NCBI GenBank assembly: GCA_002435365.1
Contig: DJMM01000123.1
Coordinates: forward strand, 1 to 12,901
Reading direction: 5' to 3'
Source: Ignavibacteriales bacterium UBA6490
GTDB taxonomy: Bacteria > Bacteroidota > Ignavibacteria > Ignavibacteriales > Ignavibacteriaceae
Length of the DNA stretch: 12,901 bases
Position numbers and translations under genes: made by a program. Under the pieces are notes generated by a model, which saw nothing but the letters and a program-made list of their open reading frames with translations, searched no databases and had not been told where the DNA came from. Of the stretch, positions 1 through 7,580 are shown piece after piece. The stretch's first letter is position 1. The number at the start of each line of letters is the position of its first letter.

Positions 1-1706
1 TAGGTACAGGGGCCGCATATACCTTCAGCCTGTTTGTAGTACTTTTTCCGGACCTCATTTTAACCGGCGGGATTCAGCCCCATGTTTACTTCGATACCGC
101 AGCAGTAATTATAACTTTAATTTTGATGGGCAGATGGCTTGAAGCCCGGGCAAAAAGCAAAACAAACTCAGCAGTTAAAAAACTTATTTCCCTTCGTCCC
201 GATACTGCAATAGTAATCAGGGAAGGTGTGGAGCAGATAGTAAAACTTGAAGAACTGCAAATTAATGATGTGATAATTGTGAAACCGGGGGATAAAATTC
301 CTGCTGACGGTGTTATAACTTTCGGCACTACAGTTATTGATGAATCCATGTTGACGGGAGAAAGTATTCCGGTTGAAAAAACCGCCGGAGCAAAAGTAAC
401 CGGAGGAACGATCAATAAAACAGGTTCCTTTAATTTCAGGATCACCGCACTTGGGGAAAATTCAGTACTCGGAAAAATTATCAGGCTTGTTGAAGAAGCA
501 CAGGGTTCAAAAGCGCCGATCCAGAATTTAGCGGACAAAATAGCGGCTGTATTTGTCCCGGTTGTAATAGCAATTGCTTCCGCGGCATTTATTTACTGGC
601 TTATTGCCGGACCTGATTTTAATACAGCACTTATAAATTTTATTGCAGTGCTGATTATTGCATGTCCATGTGCGTTAGGGTTGGCAACACCGACAGCAAT
701 AATGGTCGGAACCGGTAAGGGAGCGCAGTCGGGCATACTCATCAAAAACGGGGAGAGTCTTGAACTGGCACATAAAATTACTACGGTTATTCTTGACAAG
801 ACCGGAACAATAACCGAAGGAAAACCGGTGGTCACGGATATTATTTCAAGCGGAATAAGCGAGGATGAACTCATAAAAATTACAGCATCCGCTGAAAAGA
901 GGTCGGAACATCCGGTTGCTGAGGCAATTATAAACTATGCAGTAAGCAGAGGTATTCAGGTCAGCGAACCGGAAACGTTTAACAGCTTAACGGGAATGGG
1001 TGTGCAGGCTGTTATCAATAATCAGGCTGTAGTAGCAGGAAACAGAAAACTGATGGCTGAATATTCCACCGATATTAATATTCTGGAAAAAGAATCAGAG
1101 AAGCTGATAAGCGATGGAAAAACAGTGGTTTATATTAATATTGACGGAAATATAAAAGGATTGATTGCGGTTGAAGATCCGGTAAAACCCGAATCATTTG
1201 AGGCTATTAAAAAGCTAAGGGCACTTGGGATCAGAACGGTAATGCTTACCGGGGACAATAAAAAAACTGCTGAAAAAATTGCCCTGCTGACCGGTGTCGA
1301 TTTTTATGAAGCTGAAATTATGCCTGAAGATAAAGCAGGTATTGTATCTCAATATCAGCAAAACGGCAGCATAACCGCGATGGTAGGAGATGGCATTAAT
1401 GATGCACCGGCCCTTGCAAAAAGCGATGTTGGAATTGCGATAGGCAGGGGTACCGATATAGCAATAGAATCAGGATCAATTGTTCTTATAAAAGGAGATC
1501 TGAACGGTGTGGCAGAGGCGATCAGACTCTCGAAAAAGACTATCCGCACAATAAAGCAAAATCTTTTCTGGGCATTTATTTATAATATTATCGGCATTCC
1601 GTTGGCAGCCTCAGGTCTGTTGAATCCGATGTTTGCAGCGCTGGCCATGTCATTCAGCTCGGTATCCGTTGTAACAAACTCGCTCAGACTTAAAAGTTTT
1701 AAGTAA
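1..1706 (+). CDS. copA: Cu+-exporting P1B-type ATPase, 3' part (5' end outside window)
   Basis: Exports cytoplasmic Cu+ across the inner membrane using ATP. The frame is open from base 3, so about 567 residues are visible. CopA proteins are usually 700-820 residues, so the N-terminal metal-binding domain(s) and first membrane helices lie outside; the ATG at 126 is internal. Visible in order: actuator motif TGES (354-365), the membrane metal site CPC (663-671), phosphorylation site DKTGT (795-809), the P1B signature SEHP (His-Pro at 909-914), TGDN, and hinge motif GDGIND (1386-1403). The last two helices carry YN (1581-1586) and MSFSS (1647-1661), the set typical of Cu+ (P1B-1) rather than Zn/Cd pumps. 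It ends with TAA at 1704 and is the only plus-strand gene, converging on the guanylate enzyme. No frameshift or missing motif is seen. Confidence 0.95.
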   Translation, partial: GTGAAYTFSLFVVLFPDLILTGGIQPHVYFDTAAVIITLILMGRWLEARAKSKTNSAVKKLISLRPDTAIVIREGVEQIVKLEELQINDVIIVKPGDKIPADGVITFGTTVIDESMLTGESIPVEKTAGAKVTGGTINKTGSFNFRITALGENSVLGKIIRLVEEAQGSKAPIQNLADKIAAVFVPVVIAIASAAFIYWLIAGPDFNTALINFIAVLIIACPCALGLATPTAIMVGTGKGAQSGILIKNGESLELAHKITTVILDKTGTITEGKPVVTDIISSGISEDELIKITASAEKRSEHPVAEAIINYAVSRGIQVSEPETFNSLTGMGVQAVINNQAVVAGNRKLMAEYSTDINILEKESEKLISDGKTVVYINIDGNIKGLIAVEDPVKPESFEAIKKLRALGIRTVMLTGDNKKTAEKIALLTGVDFYEAEIMPEDKAGIVSQYQQNGSITAMVGDGINDAPALAKSDVGIAIGRGTDIAIESGSIVLIKGDLNGVAEAIRLSKKTIRTIKQNLFWAFIYNIIGIPLAASGLLNPMFAALAMSFSSVSVVTNSLRLKSFK

Positions 1707-1710
1707 ACCG

Positions 1711-1727
1711 GCCTGTCAGGCAGTTTT
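1711..1727 (+). terminator. Weak candidate terminator after copA
   Basis: The 42-nt gap between the convergent copA and guanylate-enzyme genes holds a small inverted repeat, GCCT-GTC-AGGC (1711-1721), followed by AG and TTTT (1724-1727). The stem is only 4 bp with a 3-nt loop, so it would be a poor intrinsic terminator. It is listed because it is the only such structure in the gap. Confidence 0.25.
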
Positions 1728-1748
1728 AAAATATTACCCGATGACGGA

Positions 1749-2762
1749 TTAAAATTTAGGCAGCCTTTCGATAAACGAGTAATTGCTCAGCACTGCAAAA
1801 GCCTCCACCCGGGAAAGTTCTTTAATGTTAAGGCAGTTCATATAACTCATGGAGCTCCGCAGTCCGTCGGAGATACTGTCTATTACATTTTTTACAACTC
1901 CCTTGTATGCAACCATAGTCTCCTCCCCTTCAATGAACTCATTCCGCATTTTCACCCCGAAGGATGCCGAACCTCTGTATTTCTTCCACAGCTGACCGTT
2001 ATATTTTATAACCTCGCCAGGGGTTTCCCTTGTTCCGGAAAGCATTCTTCCAAGCATAACTGCATCTGCTCCGAGCGCAATAGCTTTTGCAACATCGCCC
2101 GGACTCTTGATTCCCCCGTCCGCTATTATTTTTATCCGGAGATTTTTTTCTTTTCTGGCAAACAGCACATTAAGAAGCGAAGAAACCTGGCCGATACCGA
2201 TCCCCGTCTGAATTGATGTAGTACACACGCTTCCGCTGCCAATTCCTACTCTAACTGCATCAGCACCGGAATCTTCGAGCTGGCTGAGGCTTGCACCGTG
2301 AGCTACATTTCCAACTATCAGTCTAACATTATACTTTTTCTTTATTTCTTCCGATTTTTTCAACACTTCCAGGTTATTTGCATTTGCGGTATCAATGCAA
2401 ATTACATAGTTTTTTGCAGCCAGCTTTTCAATAACTTTCTCGGGAGCATTAAGGGCAATAGAAACAGCTTTAATATTATTGCCGTTTTTATCATCCAGTG
2501 CCTGCTCAAGGGAGGAATCGAATCTGTTAAGAATACCGAGGCATCCCAGGCGGCTGAGTTCCCTGGCCATCTCAGCACCTGTAACCGTATCCATGGGACT
2601 TGAAATAAGGGGCAGGGTAAGATTTATGCCAAGAAATTCTGCAGATGTACTTGCAGCTGTTCTTGATTTAACTCTCGATACTTCAGTCGGAACAAGGCTG
2701 ATATCGTTATAGGTAAGCGACTGATGGAACTCGTTGAGTTCCGCTTTTGAATATATTTTCAT
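1749..2762 (-). CDS. IMP dehydrogenase/GMP reductase family enzyme without CBS domains, probably GMP reductase
   Basis: A TIM-barrel enzyme of 337 residues, the length of GMP reductases (about 345) and far below canonical IMPDH (about 490). The CBS pair that normally interrupts the barrel is absent: the chain runs straight from GILNRF (residues 76-81) into the next strand. Recognised parts are LTYNDISLVP (16-25), SSPMD (54-58), the catalytic loop with Cys180 and Thr182 (GSGSVCTT), ADGGI (214-218), the phosphate site GADAVMLG (231-238) and EGEE (278-281). GMP reductase converts GMP and NADPH to IMP and ammonia; IMPDH runs IMP to XMP. The segment before EGEE is very short and has no Arg-Tyr pair of the IMPDH flap, which favours a reductase (guaC). 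The loop reads GSGSVCTTS where both families usually have GPGS-CTTR, so the reaction is uncertain. The ATG overlaps the pepF stop (ATGA), implying translational coupling. Confidence 0.8.
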   Translation of the reverse strand: MKIYSKAELNEFHQSLTYNDISLVPTEVSRVKSRTAASTSAEFLGINLTLPLISSPMDTVTGAEMARELSRLGCLGILNRFDSSLEQALDDKNGNNIKAVSIALNAPEKVIEKLAAKNYVICIDTANANNLEVLKKSEEIKKKYNVRLIVGNVAHGASLSQLEDSGADAVRVGIGSGSVCTTSIQTGIGIGQVSSLLNVLFARKEKNLRIKIIADGGIKSPGDVAKAIALGADAVMLGRMLSGTRETPGEVIKYNGQLWKKYRGSASFGVKMRNEFIEGEETMVAYKGVVKNVIDSISDGLRSSMSYMNCLNIKELSRVEAFAVLSNYSFIERLPKF

Positions 2763-4606
2763 AGTTGGTTCTTGTTTCCTTCGATAATTTTTTCAAACTC
2801 ATCCAGCAGGCTGTTCATCTTCTGGGTTGTGGCAATTACCGGTTCTGGTGAATTCATGTCCACGCCTGCCGATTTTAAAATATTTATAGAATAATCCGAG
2901 CTGCCGGCTTTAAGGAAATTAAGGTACTTTTCCACGGCATCCTTCCCGCCATTCATAACTTTATTGGCAAGAACTTCGCTTGCAGCAAAACCGGTGGCAT
3001 ACTGAAACATATAAAAGTTATAGAAAAAGTGAGGTATGCGGGCCCAGGTATATTCTTCCTCTTCATTCATAATCATAGAGGGACCCCAGTATTTCTGATA
3101 AATAGTTCTGTACATCTGGCGCAGCTGGTCTGAGGTAAGGGCAGTACCTTTTTCAGCTTCCTTATAAACCTCCATCTCCAGTTCTGCAAACATGGTCTGG
3201 CGGTAAAAAGTAGTGGTTATATTATTAATATACTTTTCAAGGAGGTACAGTTTCTCATGCTCCGATCCGGAATTTTTAATAAGGTAATCAAGCAGCAGGG
3301 ACTCATTAAAAGTAGAGGCTACTTCAGCCAGGAATATTGTATAATTTGAATATGGAAAAGGCTGCGAAAGTCCTGTAAAATATGAATGCATATTATGTCC
3401 CATTTCGTGGGAGAGGGTAAATACATCATTCAAAAGGTCTGTCCAGTTTAAAAGCACATAAGGATGAACGCCGTAGGAAGTTCCGGAAGAATATGCCCCG
3501 CTTCTTTTTGCGGGAGTTTCATAAACGTCGATCCACCGGTTATTAAATGCTTTATCAAGCGCCTCAAGGTATACTTCCCCAAGCGGATGAAGGGAATTTT
3601 TAACAAGCTGCTTGGCATGTTCGTAATCATAAGTTACTCCTTCGACCTCATTTACAAGGGAAACGTACACATCATAAGGATGCAGCTCATCAATTCCGAG
3701 CATTCTTTTTTTAATTTCCCCCCACCTGTGAAGCGGCGCAAGATTTTCATTAACAGCCGCAATAAGATTGTCATAAACCGATTCCGGGATATTATTCACA
3801 TCCAGTGAGGCTTCCCTGGCCGAGCCGTATTTTCTTATTCTCGAATTGAAAATTCTTGCTTTAATATTTCCGTAAAACAAGGTGGTAATAGTATTTATGT
3901 ATTCTTTATATGGTTTAAAGTAGCTGAAAAAAGAATCCCTCCTGAATCGTCTGTCCTTTTCATACATTGCGGCATAGAATTTTGCATGCGACATTTCGGT
4001 ATCATTGCCGTTCACATCTTTTACACTATCGAACTTCATATCGGCATTTGTAAACATCGAGTATGCGGTATAGGGTACCGTTAACACCTCACCGGAAAGG
4101 GCAAGTATTTCCTCCTGTTCCTTGGGAAGCACATGCAATTTTGTTCTTATAAGCTCTTCAATACTATGTTTATAAACTTTAAGACCTTCAAGAGAGGATA
4201 TAATTTTATACAGTGTTGGCTCGGGAATGCTCAGGATTTCAGGACGAATAAAAGAGGATGCAGCCGAGGCTTTGGCATAAAGATTTTTTATTCTCTCCTC
4301 CATGGCCTGGTATTTCTGCACTTTCATATCGCTGTCTTTTGACAGCATGGCATAAAGATGAAGACGTTCCATTTTAATGCCCATTTCATCGTCAAAGCTC
4401 AGGCATTCCAGTAGAAGCTCAGGTTCTTCAAGCTTGCTTCCATACTTTCTGTAAACAGGAATGTTATCTTTCACCCATGTGAAATCGTTTTCCCACGCCA
4501 GTTCTGTCTCATATATATGGGTAAGGTCCCACTTATATTTTTCTTCTACCTGATCTCTTGATTTTATGTTTGCAGTTTCCGAATGGGAAAAAAACACATC
4601 GATCAT
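2759..4606 (-). CDS. pepF: Oligoendopeptidase F, M3B family zinc metallopeptidase
   Basis: A cytoplasmic zinc endopeptidase that cleaves short peptides. It has 615 residues, close to the family's usual 600. The N-terminal EKYKWDLTHIY (22-32) is the characteristic opening of PepF proteins. The zinc site HEMGH is at residues 400-404 (bases 3395-3409), and a downstream AEVASTFNE supplies the third ligand, a glutamate. The aromatic-rich C-terminal region (residues about 510-560, with ARIPHFFYNFY) is also typical. No signal peptide is present. The start at 4606 is supported by AAGGAG at 4617-4622, ten bases upstream. Its TGA overlaps the ATG of the following guanylate enzyme by 4 nt. The peptide substrates cannot be told from sequence. 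Confidence 0.95.
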   Translation of the reverse strand: MIDVFFSHSETANIKSRDQVEEKYKWDLTHIYETELAWENDFTWVKDNIPVYRKYGSKLEEPELLLECLSFDDEMGIKMERLHLYAMLSKDSDMKVQKYQAMEERIKNLYAKASAASSFIRPEILSIPEPTLYKIISSLEGLKVYKHSIEELIRTKLHVLPKEQEEILALSGEVLTVPYTAYSMFTNADMKFDSVKDVNGNDTEMSHAKFYAAMYEKDRRFRRDSFFSYFKPYKEYINTITTLFYGNIKARIFNSRIRKYGSAREASLDVNNIPESVYDNLIAAVNENLAPLHRWGEIKKRMLGIDELHPYDVYVSLVNEVEGVTYDYEHAKQLVKNSLHPLGEVYLEALDKAFNNRWIDVYETPAKRSGAYSSGTSYGVHPYVLLNWTDLLNDVFTLSHEMGHNMHSYFTGLSQPFPYSNYTIFLAEVASTFNESLLLDYLIKNSGSEHEKLYLLEKYINNITTTFYRQTMFAELEMEVYKEAEKGTALTSDQLRQMYRTIYQKYWGPSMIMNEEEEYTWARIPHFFYNFYMFQYATGFAASEVLANKVMNGGKDAVEKYLNFLKAGSSDYSINILKSAGVDMNSPEPVIATTQKMNSLLDEFEKIIEGNKNQL

Positions 4607-4616
4607 CTACGCGATA

Positions 4617-4622
4617 CTCCTT
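4617..4622 (-). promoter_or_regulatory. Shine-Dalgarno of pepF
   Basis: AAGGAG on the minus strand, with a 10-nt spacer to the ATG at 4604-4606. It supports this start for pepF. Confidence 0.7.
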
Positions 4623-4630
4623 AAACCCCG

Positions 4631-4653
4631 GCCTGTTCTTTTGCAAAACAGGC
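4631..4653. other. Hairpin in the corA-pepF spacer
   Basis: Perfect 7-bp inverted repeat GCCTGTT / AACAGGC with a 9-nt loop, the only structure in the 140-nt spacer between corA and pepF. Read in the direction of these genes it is followed by CGGGGTTT, not a U-run, so it is a poor intrinsic terminator for corA. It ends 8 nt before the pepF Shine-Dalgarno and could instead be a leader structure or mRNA end. I see no convincing promoter for pepF in the remainder of the spacer. Confidence 0.4.
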
Positions 4654-4746
4654 TTAATTTAATAAAATGTACAGTATTAATAATTTTACAATGAACCGGC
4701 AAATATAGCCAGGCTTACGTTTCCAACAAAGTAAAAATAGAGACTC

Positions 4747-5823
4747 TCAGAACCACTTTTTCTTTTTAAAGTAAATTATCAGTCCGCCTGCAACGGCAAG
4801 CATAATCAGCCATACAGCAGGATAACCATAAACCCAGTTTAATTCAGGCAGGTTCCATTTGCTTGTTCCGGGATTAAAATTCATCCCGTACACCCCTACG
4901 ATAAAAGTAAGCGGGATAAAAATTGTTGATATCACTGTAAGTACTTTAATAATTTCATTCAGCTTGCGGCTTTCTGCGGACATCGACATCTCGATCATAA
5001 CTGTTATCATATCCCGGTGGCTTTCAACCGAGTCAATAATATACCTCAGATGATCGCTGAGATCACGAAGGAACAGATAAGTGTTATGAGAAACAAAATT
5101 TCCCCTCTCTTTTTCAAGCACATGTATAGTCTCCTTGAGCGGAAACACTGCTCTCCGGAGTTTCATAAGTTCTTTTCTGACCTGATAAACCGGTCTCAGG
5201 GAACCTCTCCTGTGCCCCGGCAGGAACATATTGTCATATGCTCCAATTTTATCCTCGATACTTTCCACAACCATGTAATAATTATCCACAATCGCATCAA
5301 GCAGACGGTACAGCAGATAATCAGCTCCGCTGTTGCGTACCCTGCTATCATTATTTTTCAGACGTTCTCTTATTACATTGAATACATCTCCTTCGTCTTC
5401 CTGGAAGGAAATAACATAATTTCTTGCAAGGACAAAGCTGACCTGCTCTATATTCATGCTTCTGTCCCTGTTAAGATCGATCATTTTTGTTATAACGAAA
5501 ATGTAATCGTTGTAACTTTCACATTTTGGTGAATGATTAATATTCAGGACATCTTCAATTACAAGGGGGTGGATTCCGAACAACTTTCCCACAGCTTCGA
5601 TTCTTTCCGTATCGTGCAGACCGGTAATATTGATCCAGTTAACCCTGCTTTCCACAATTCTCCCCGGCAGGTCCTCTACCGATTCTATTTCACTGAATGA
5701 AAAATCCTGCTTATCATAAGAAATAAGGGATATTTTAAGATTCTCAACTTTCCTGGTTCCGGTAAATATTGGTGAACCGGGAGAGGCCCATTTTTTCCTG
5801 TTATCCATCATTTCCTCTGACAT
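4747..5823 (-). CDS. corA: CorA-type divalent cation (Mg2+/Co2+) channel
   Basis: An inner-membrane pentameric channel for Mg2+ uptake, also passing Co2+ or Ni2+ in relatives. It has 358 residues, close to the Thermotoga-type CorA (about 350). It opens with a large acidic cytoplasmic domain (about 1-285) with a long stalk helix. Two C-terminal membrane helices follow: the first ends in the signature YGMNF, with Gly-Met-Asn at residues 313-315 (bases 4879-4887), and the second spans about 333-351. The tail is basic (KKKKW), as expected for a cytoplasmic C-terminus. The start lies 2 nt after the phoH stop with no clear Shine-Dalgarno, so it is probably translated by coupling. Met5 and Met6 are alternative starts, but AGAGGA lies only 1-4 nt before them, which is too close. 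Confidence 0.95.
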   Translation of the reverse strand: MSEEMMDNRKKWASPGSPIFTGTRKVENLKISLISYDKQDFSFSEIESVEDLPGRIVESRVNWINITGLHDTERIEAVGKLFGIHPLVIEDVLNINHSPKCESYNDYIFVITKMIDLNRDRSMNIEQVSFVLARNYVISFQEDEGDVFNVIRERLKNNDSRVRNSGADYLLYRLLDAIVDNYYMVVESIEDKIGAYDNMFLPGHRRGSLRPVYQVRKELMKLRRAVFPLKETIHVLEKERGNFVSHNTYLFLRDLSDHLRYIIDSVESHRDMITVMIEMSMSAESRKLNEIIKVLTVISTIFIPLTFIVGVYGMNFNPGTSKWNLPELNWVYGYPAVWLIMLAVAGGLIIYFKKKKWF

Positions 5824-5825
5824 TT

Positions 5826-6776
5826 TCAGTTCCGGAATTTTTCGTAAGCATCGATAATATCCTTAACCAGCTTATGCCTTACAACATCTGATTTATCAAA
5901 ATAAATAAATCCCACTCCTTCTATTCCGAAAAGTATTTCCTTAGCCTGAACCAGGCCGGAAACTGTTTTCGAAGGAAGGTCAATCTGGGTAATATCACCT
6001 GTTACGATGGCTTTTGAATTGGCACCGAGTCTGGTCAGGAACATTTTCATCTGCATATCGGATGCATTTTGCGCCTCATCCAGAATTACGAATGCATTAT
6101 TCAGTGTCCGTCCCCTCATATATGCCAGGGGGACAATTTCAATAACCTTTTTTTCAAGGTAACCGCGAAGCTTGTCAGAAGGTATCATGTCGTCAAGTGC
6201 ATCATACAGGGGACGGAGGTAGGGATCGATTTTTTCTCTGAAATCGCCCGGCAGAAAGCCAAGACTTTCTCCAGCCTCAACAGCTGGTCGTGCCAGGACA
6301 ATTTTATTTACAATACCTTTTTTCAGTGCACTAACTGCAAGCGCAACTGCCAGATATGTTTTCCCTGTTCCTGCGGGTCCTATTGCAAAACAGATATCAT
6401 TTTTCTTCGCAGTATCCAGGTATTTCTGCTGCCCCGGGGTACGGGCTTTAATAATATCATTTTTCGTATACAGAACGATCGCATCGTATTCTTTGTCTGT
6501 TATAATCTCCTTGCCCTGAATGGTGAGGTCCAGTATAGTCTGCACATCCGAAGGTTTAAGGTTACCTGTGGTATTTAGCACAAACACCATTTCCCTGAAA
6601 ACCTTTTCAATTGAATCTACCTCTTCGGCAACACCTTTTACGATAACAATGTCTCCCCGAACGGTAAGAGTGGCATTAAATCTTTCCTCCAGAGGTTTAA
6701 GATTATTATCGTTCATTCCAAGGAGGGATGACATATCGACATTTTCAAGAGTTATTCTTTTTTCAACTGCTGTCAT
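5826..6776 (-). CDS. phoH: PhoH family ATPase (YbeZ type)
   Basis: A cytoplasmic P-loop ATPase of the PhoH/YbeZ family, linked in other bacteria to rRNA processing and ribosome maintenance with the endonuclease YbeY. It has 316 residues, near the usual 320-350. An N-terminal KH-like domain (about 1-90) opens with ITLENVD, as in relatives, supporting this start. The helicase-like core has Walker A GPAGTGKT at 133-140, ARPAVEAGE at 162-170, Walker B with DE at 233-234 (FVILDEAQN), and TGDITQIDLP. The usual neighbour ybeY does not follow; corA does, after a 2-nt gap. The leader is odd: no Shine-Dalgarno precedes the ATG, and a strong terminator ends only 16 nt upstream. Expression may need read-through, a promoter inside the terminator, or leaderless translation. 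Confidence 0.95.
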   Translation of the reverse strand: MTAVEKRITLENVDMSSLLGMNDNNLKPLEERFNATLTVRGDIVIVKGVAEEVDSIEKVFREMVFVLNTTGNLKPSDVQTILDLTIQGKEIITDKEYDAIVLYTKNDIIKARTPGQQKYLDTAKKNDICFAIGPAGTGKTYLAVALAVSALKKGIVNKIVLARPAVEAGESLGFLPGDFREKIDPYLRPLYDALDDMIPSDKLRGYLEKKVIEIVPLAYMRGRTLNNAFVILDEAQNASDMQMKMFLTRLGANSKAIVTGDITQIDLPSKTVSGLVQAKEILFGIEGVGFIYFDKSDVVRHKLVKDIIDAYEKFRN

Positions 6777-6792
6777 GATGCAAAAATAAATA

Positions 6793-6829
6793 AAAAAACC
6801 CCTGTCATAAAATCTGACAAGGGGTTTTT
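6793..6829 (-). terminator. Intrinsic terminator after the lipoprotein-LysM pair
   Basis: The stem CCCC-TGTCA (6799-6807) pairs with TGACA-A-GGGG (6815-6824) around a 7-nt loop, with one bulged A at 6820. It is flanked by seven A on the left (6792-6798) and five T on the right (6825-6829), so minus-strand RNA has a U7 tail after the stem. It would stop transcription coming from the LysM gene 40 nt upstream. The symmetric tracts would also let it work on the other strand, although no plus-strand gene reads into it. Confidence 0.9.
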
Positions 6830-6869
6830 AGCTATTAAAAAAACAGATAAGAAAAATTTTTTCAATAAA

Positions 6870-7550
6870 TTATTGAACCGGAGCTGGTTTATAATTAGCT
6901 CTTAGTTTTTCATATTTATCTTTTTCTTCCGAGGTCAAAGGCGGAACCTTGAATGTCTGATTAGGATAAATCAGATCTGGGTTTTTAATCTGATCACGGT
7001 TAGCCCTGTAAATAACAGGCCATGCAAATCCGTTGCCGTAGTGTTCTTTCTTTTTAGCAATACCCCAGAGGTGATCGCCTTTAACAACTGTATAATTAAT
7101 TACAAGCGGTGCTTCAACCCATGCATCGAGTGAACGCTGCATCTGGTTATGAACTCTGTCAAAGAATTCGGGCAGTGCGCTGATCCTGTTGGCTTTTAAT
7201 GCATCAAGATCTTTTTGCCTGTCAGCTTTCGGTCCTTCTTTGCGATTAATCCTGCCGTTTAATTCAGCAACAGCCTGGCGGAAATTGTCAACATCCTGTT
7301 TGGTAGCTCCTACCATTGCATAAAGTTCATTCATGCAATCTTCGTAGCTTTGAATTTCCGTTGATTTCAGGTTGTTGATATCCTGATTAAGCGTGCTTAT
7401 TTCAGTATTAAGGCTTTCGACTCTGTCTCTCAGCCTTTGCATTTCAGCTTCCCACTCCTCTTCAGTCATCTCCTGATCCTGGGCAAACATATTAACGGAG
7501 AAGAAAAGGACAAGGGAAAGCAAACCAATTAATAATCTGTTTAATTTCAT
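6870..7550 (-). CDS. Exported coiled-coil protein with C-terminal LysM domain
   Basis: A probable periplasmic or envelope protein of 226 residues that binds peptidoglycan. Residues 1-23 are a signal peptide (basic start, hydrophobic LLIGLLSLVLFF, cleavage after FA before QDQ). No lipobox cysteine is present. Residues about 33-66 form a coiled coil with hydrophobic residues every 3 and 4 positions (L40, V44, L47, I51, L54, I58, L61), and a single Cys72 falls in the same register. A helical, charged middle follows. The LysM domain is at 153-203 (YTVVKGDHLWGIA to YPNQTFKVP), which recognises N-acetylglucosamine-containing glycans. The tail is short and charged. GGAGG at 7558-7562 with a 7-nt spacer fixes the start. 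It lies 30 nt behind the lipoprotein gene, almost certainly one transcript. No enzymatic domain is visible; the exact function is unknown. Confidence 0.88.
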   Translation of the reverse strand: MKLNRLLIGLLSLVLFFSVNMFAQDQEMTEEEWEAEMQRLRDRVESLNTEISTLNQDINNLKSTEIQSYEDCMNELYAMVGATKQDVDNFRQAVAELNGRINRKEGPKADRQKDLDALKANRISALPEFFDRVHNQMQRSLDAWVEAPLVINYTVVKGDHLWGIAKKKEHYGNGFAWPVIYRANRDQIKNPDLIYPNQTFKVPPLTSEEKDKYEKLRANYKPAPVQ

Positions 7551-7580
7551 AAAACTTCCTCCAATTTTCTTTGTTATTTA

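Noticed and set aside
86..538. Minus-strand open frame of 150 codons inside copA
   Set aside because: Opposite the TGES-containing domain of copA; low-complexity Ser/Ile/Pro-rich translation without a recognisable domain.
3464..3808. Plus-strand open frame of 114 codons inside pepF
   Set aside because: It lies antisense to a complete, motif-supported pepF and its translation shows no recognisable domain. It is a shadow frame.
5017..5532. Plus-strand open frame of 171 codons inside corA
   Set aside because: Antisense to corA, with no domain or ribosome site that I can support. The long frame reflects the codon use of corA.
6069..6578. Plus-strand open frame of 169 codons inside phoH
   Set aside because: Antisense to the Walker motifs of phoH; the cysteine- and phenylalanine-rich translation looks like a shadow frame.
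6861..6877. Perfect palindrome TTCAATAA-A-TTATTGAA at the end of the LysM gene
   Set aside because: It spans the stop codon, has a 1-nt loop and is all AT apart from two pairs. The nearby GC-rich hairpin explains termination better, so chance is likely.
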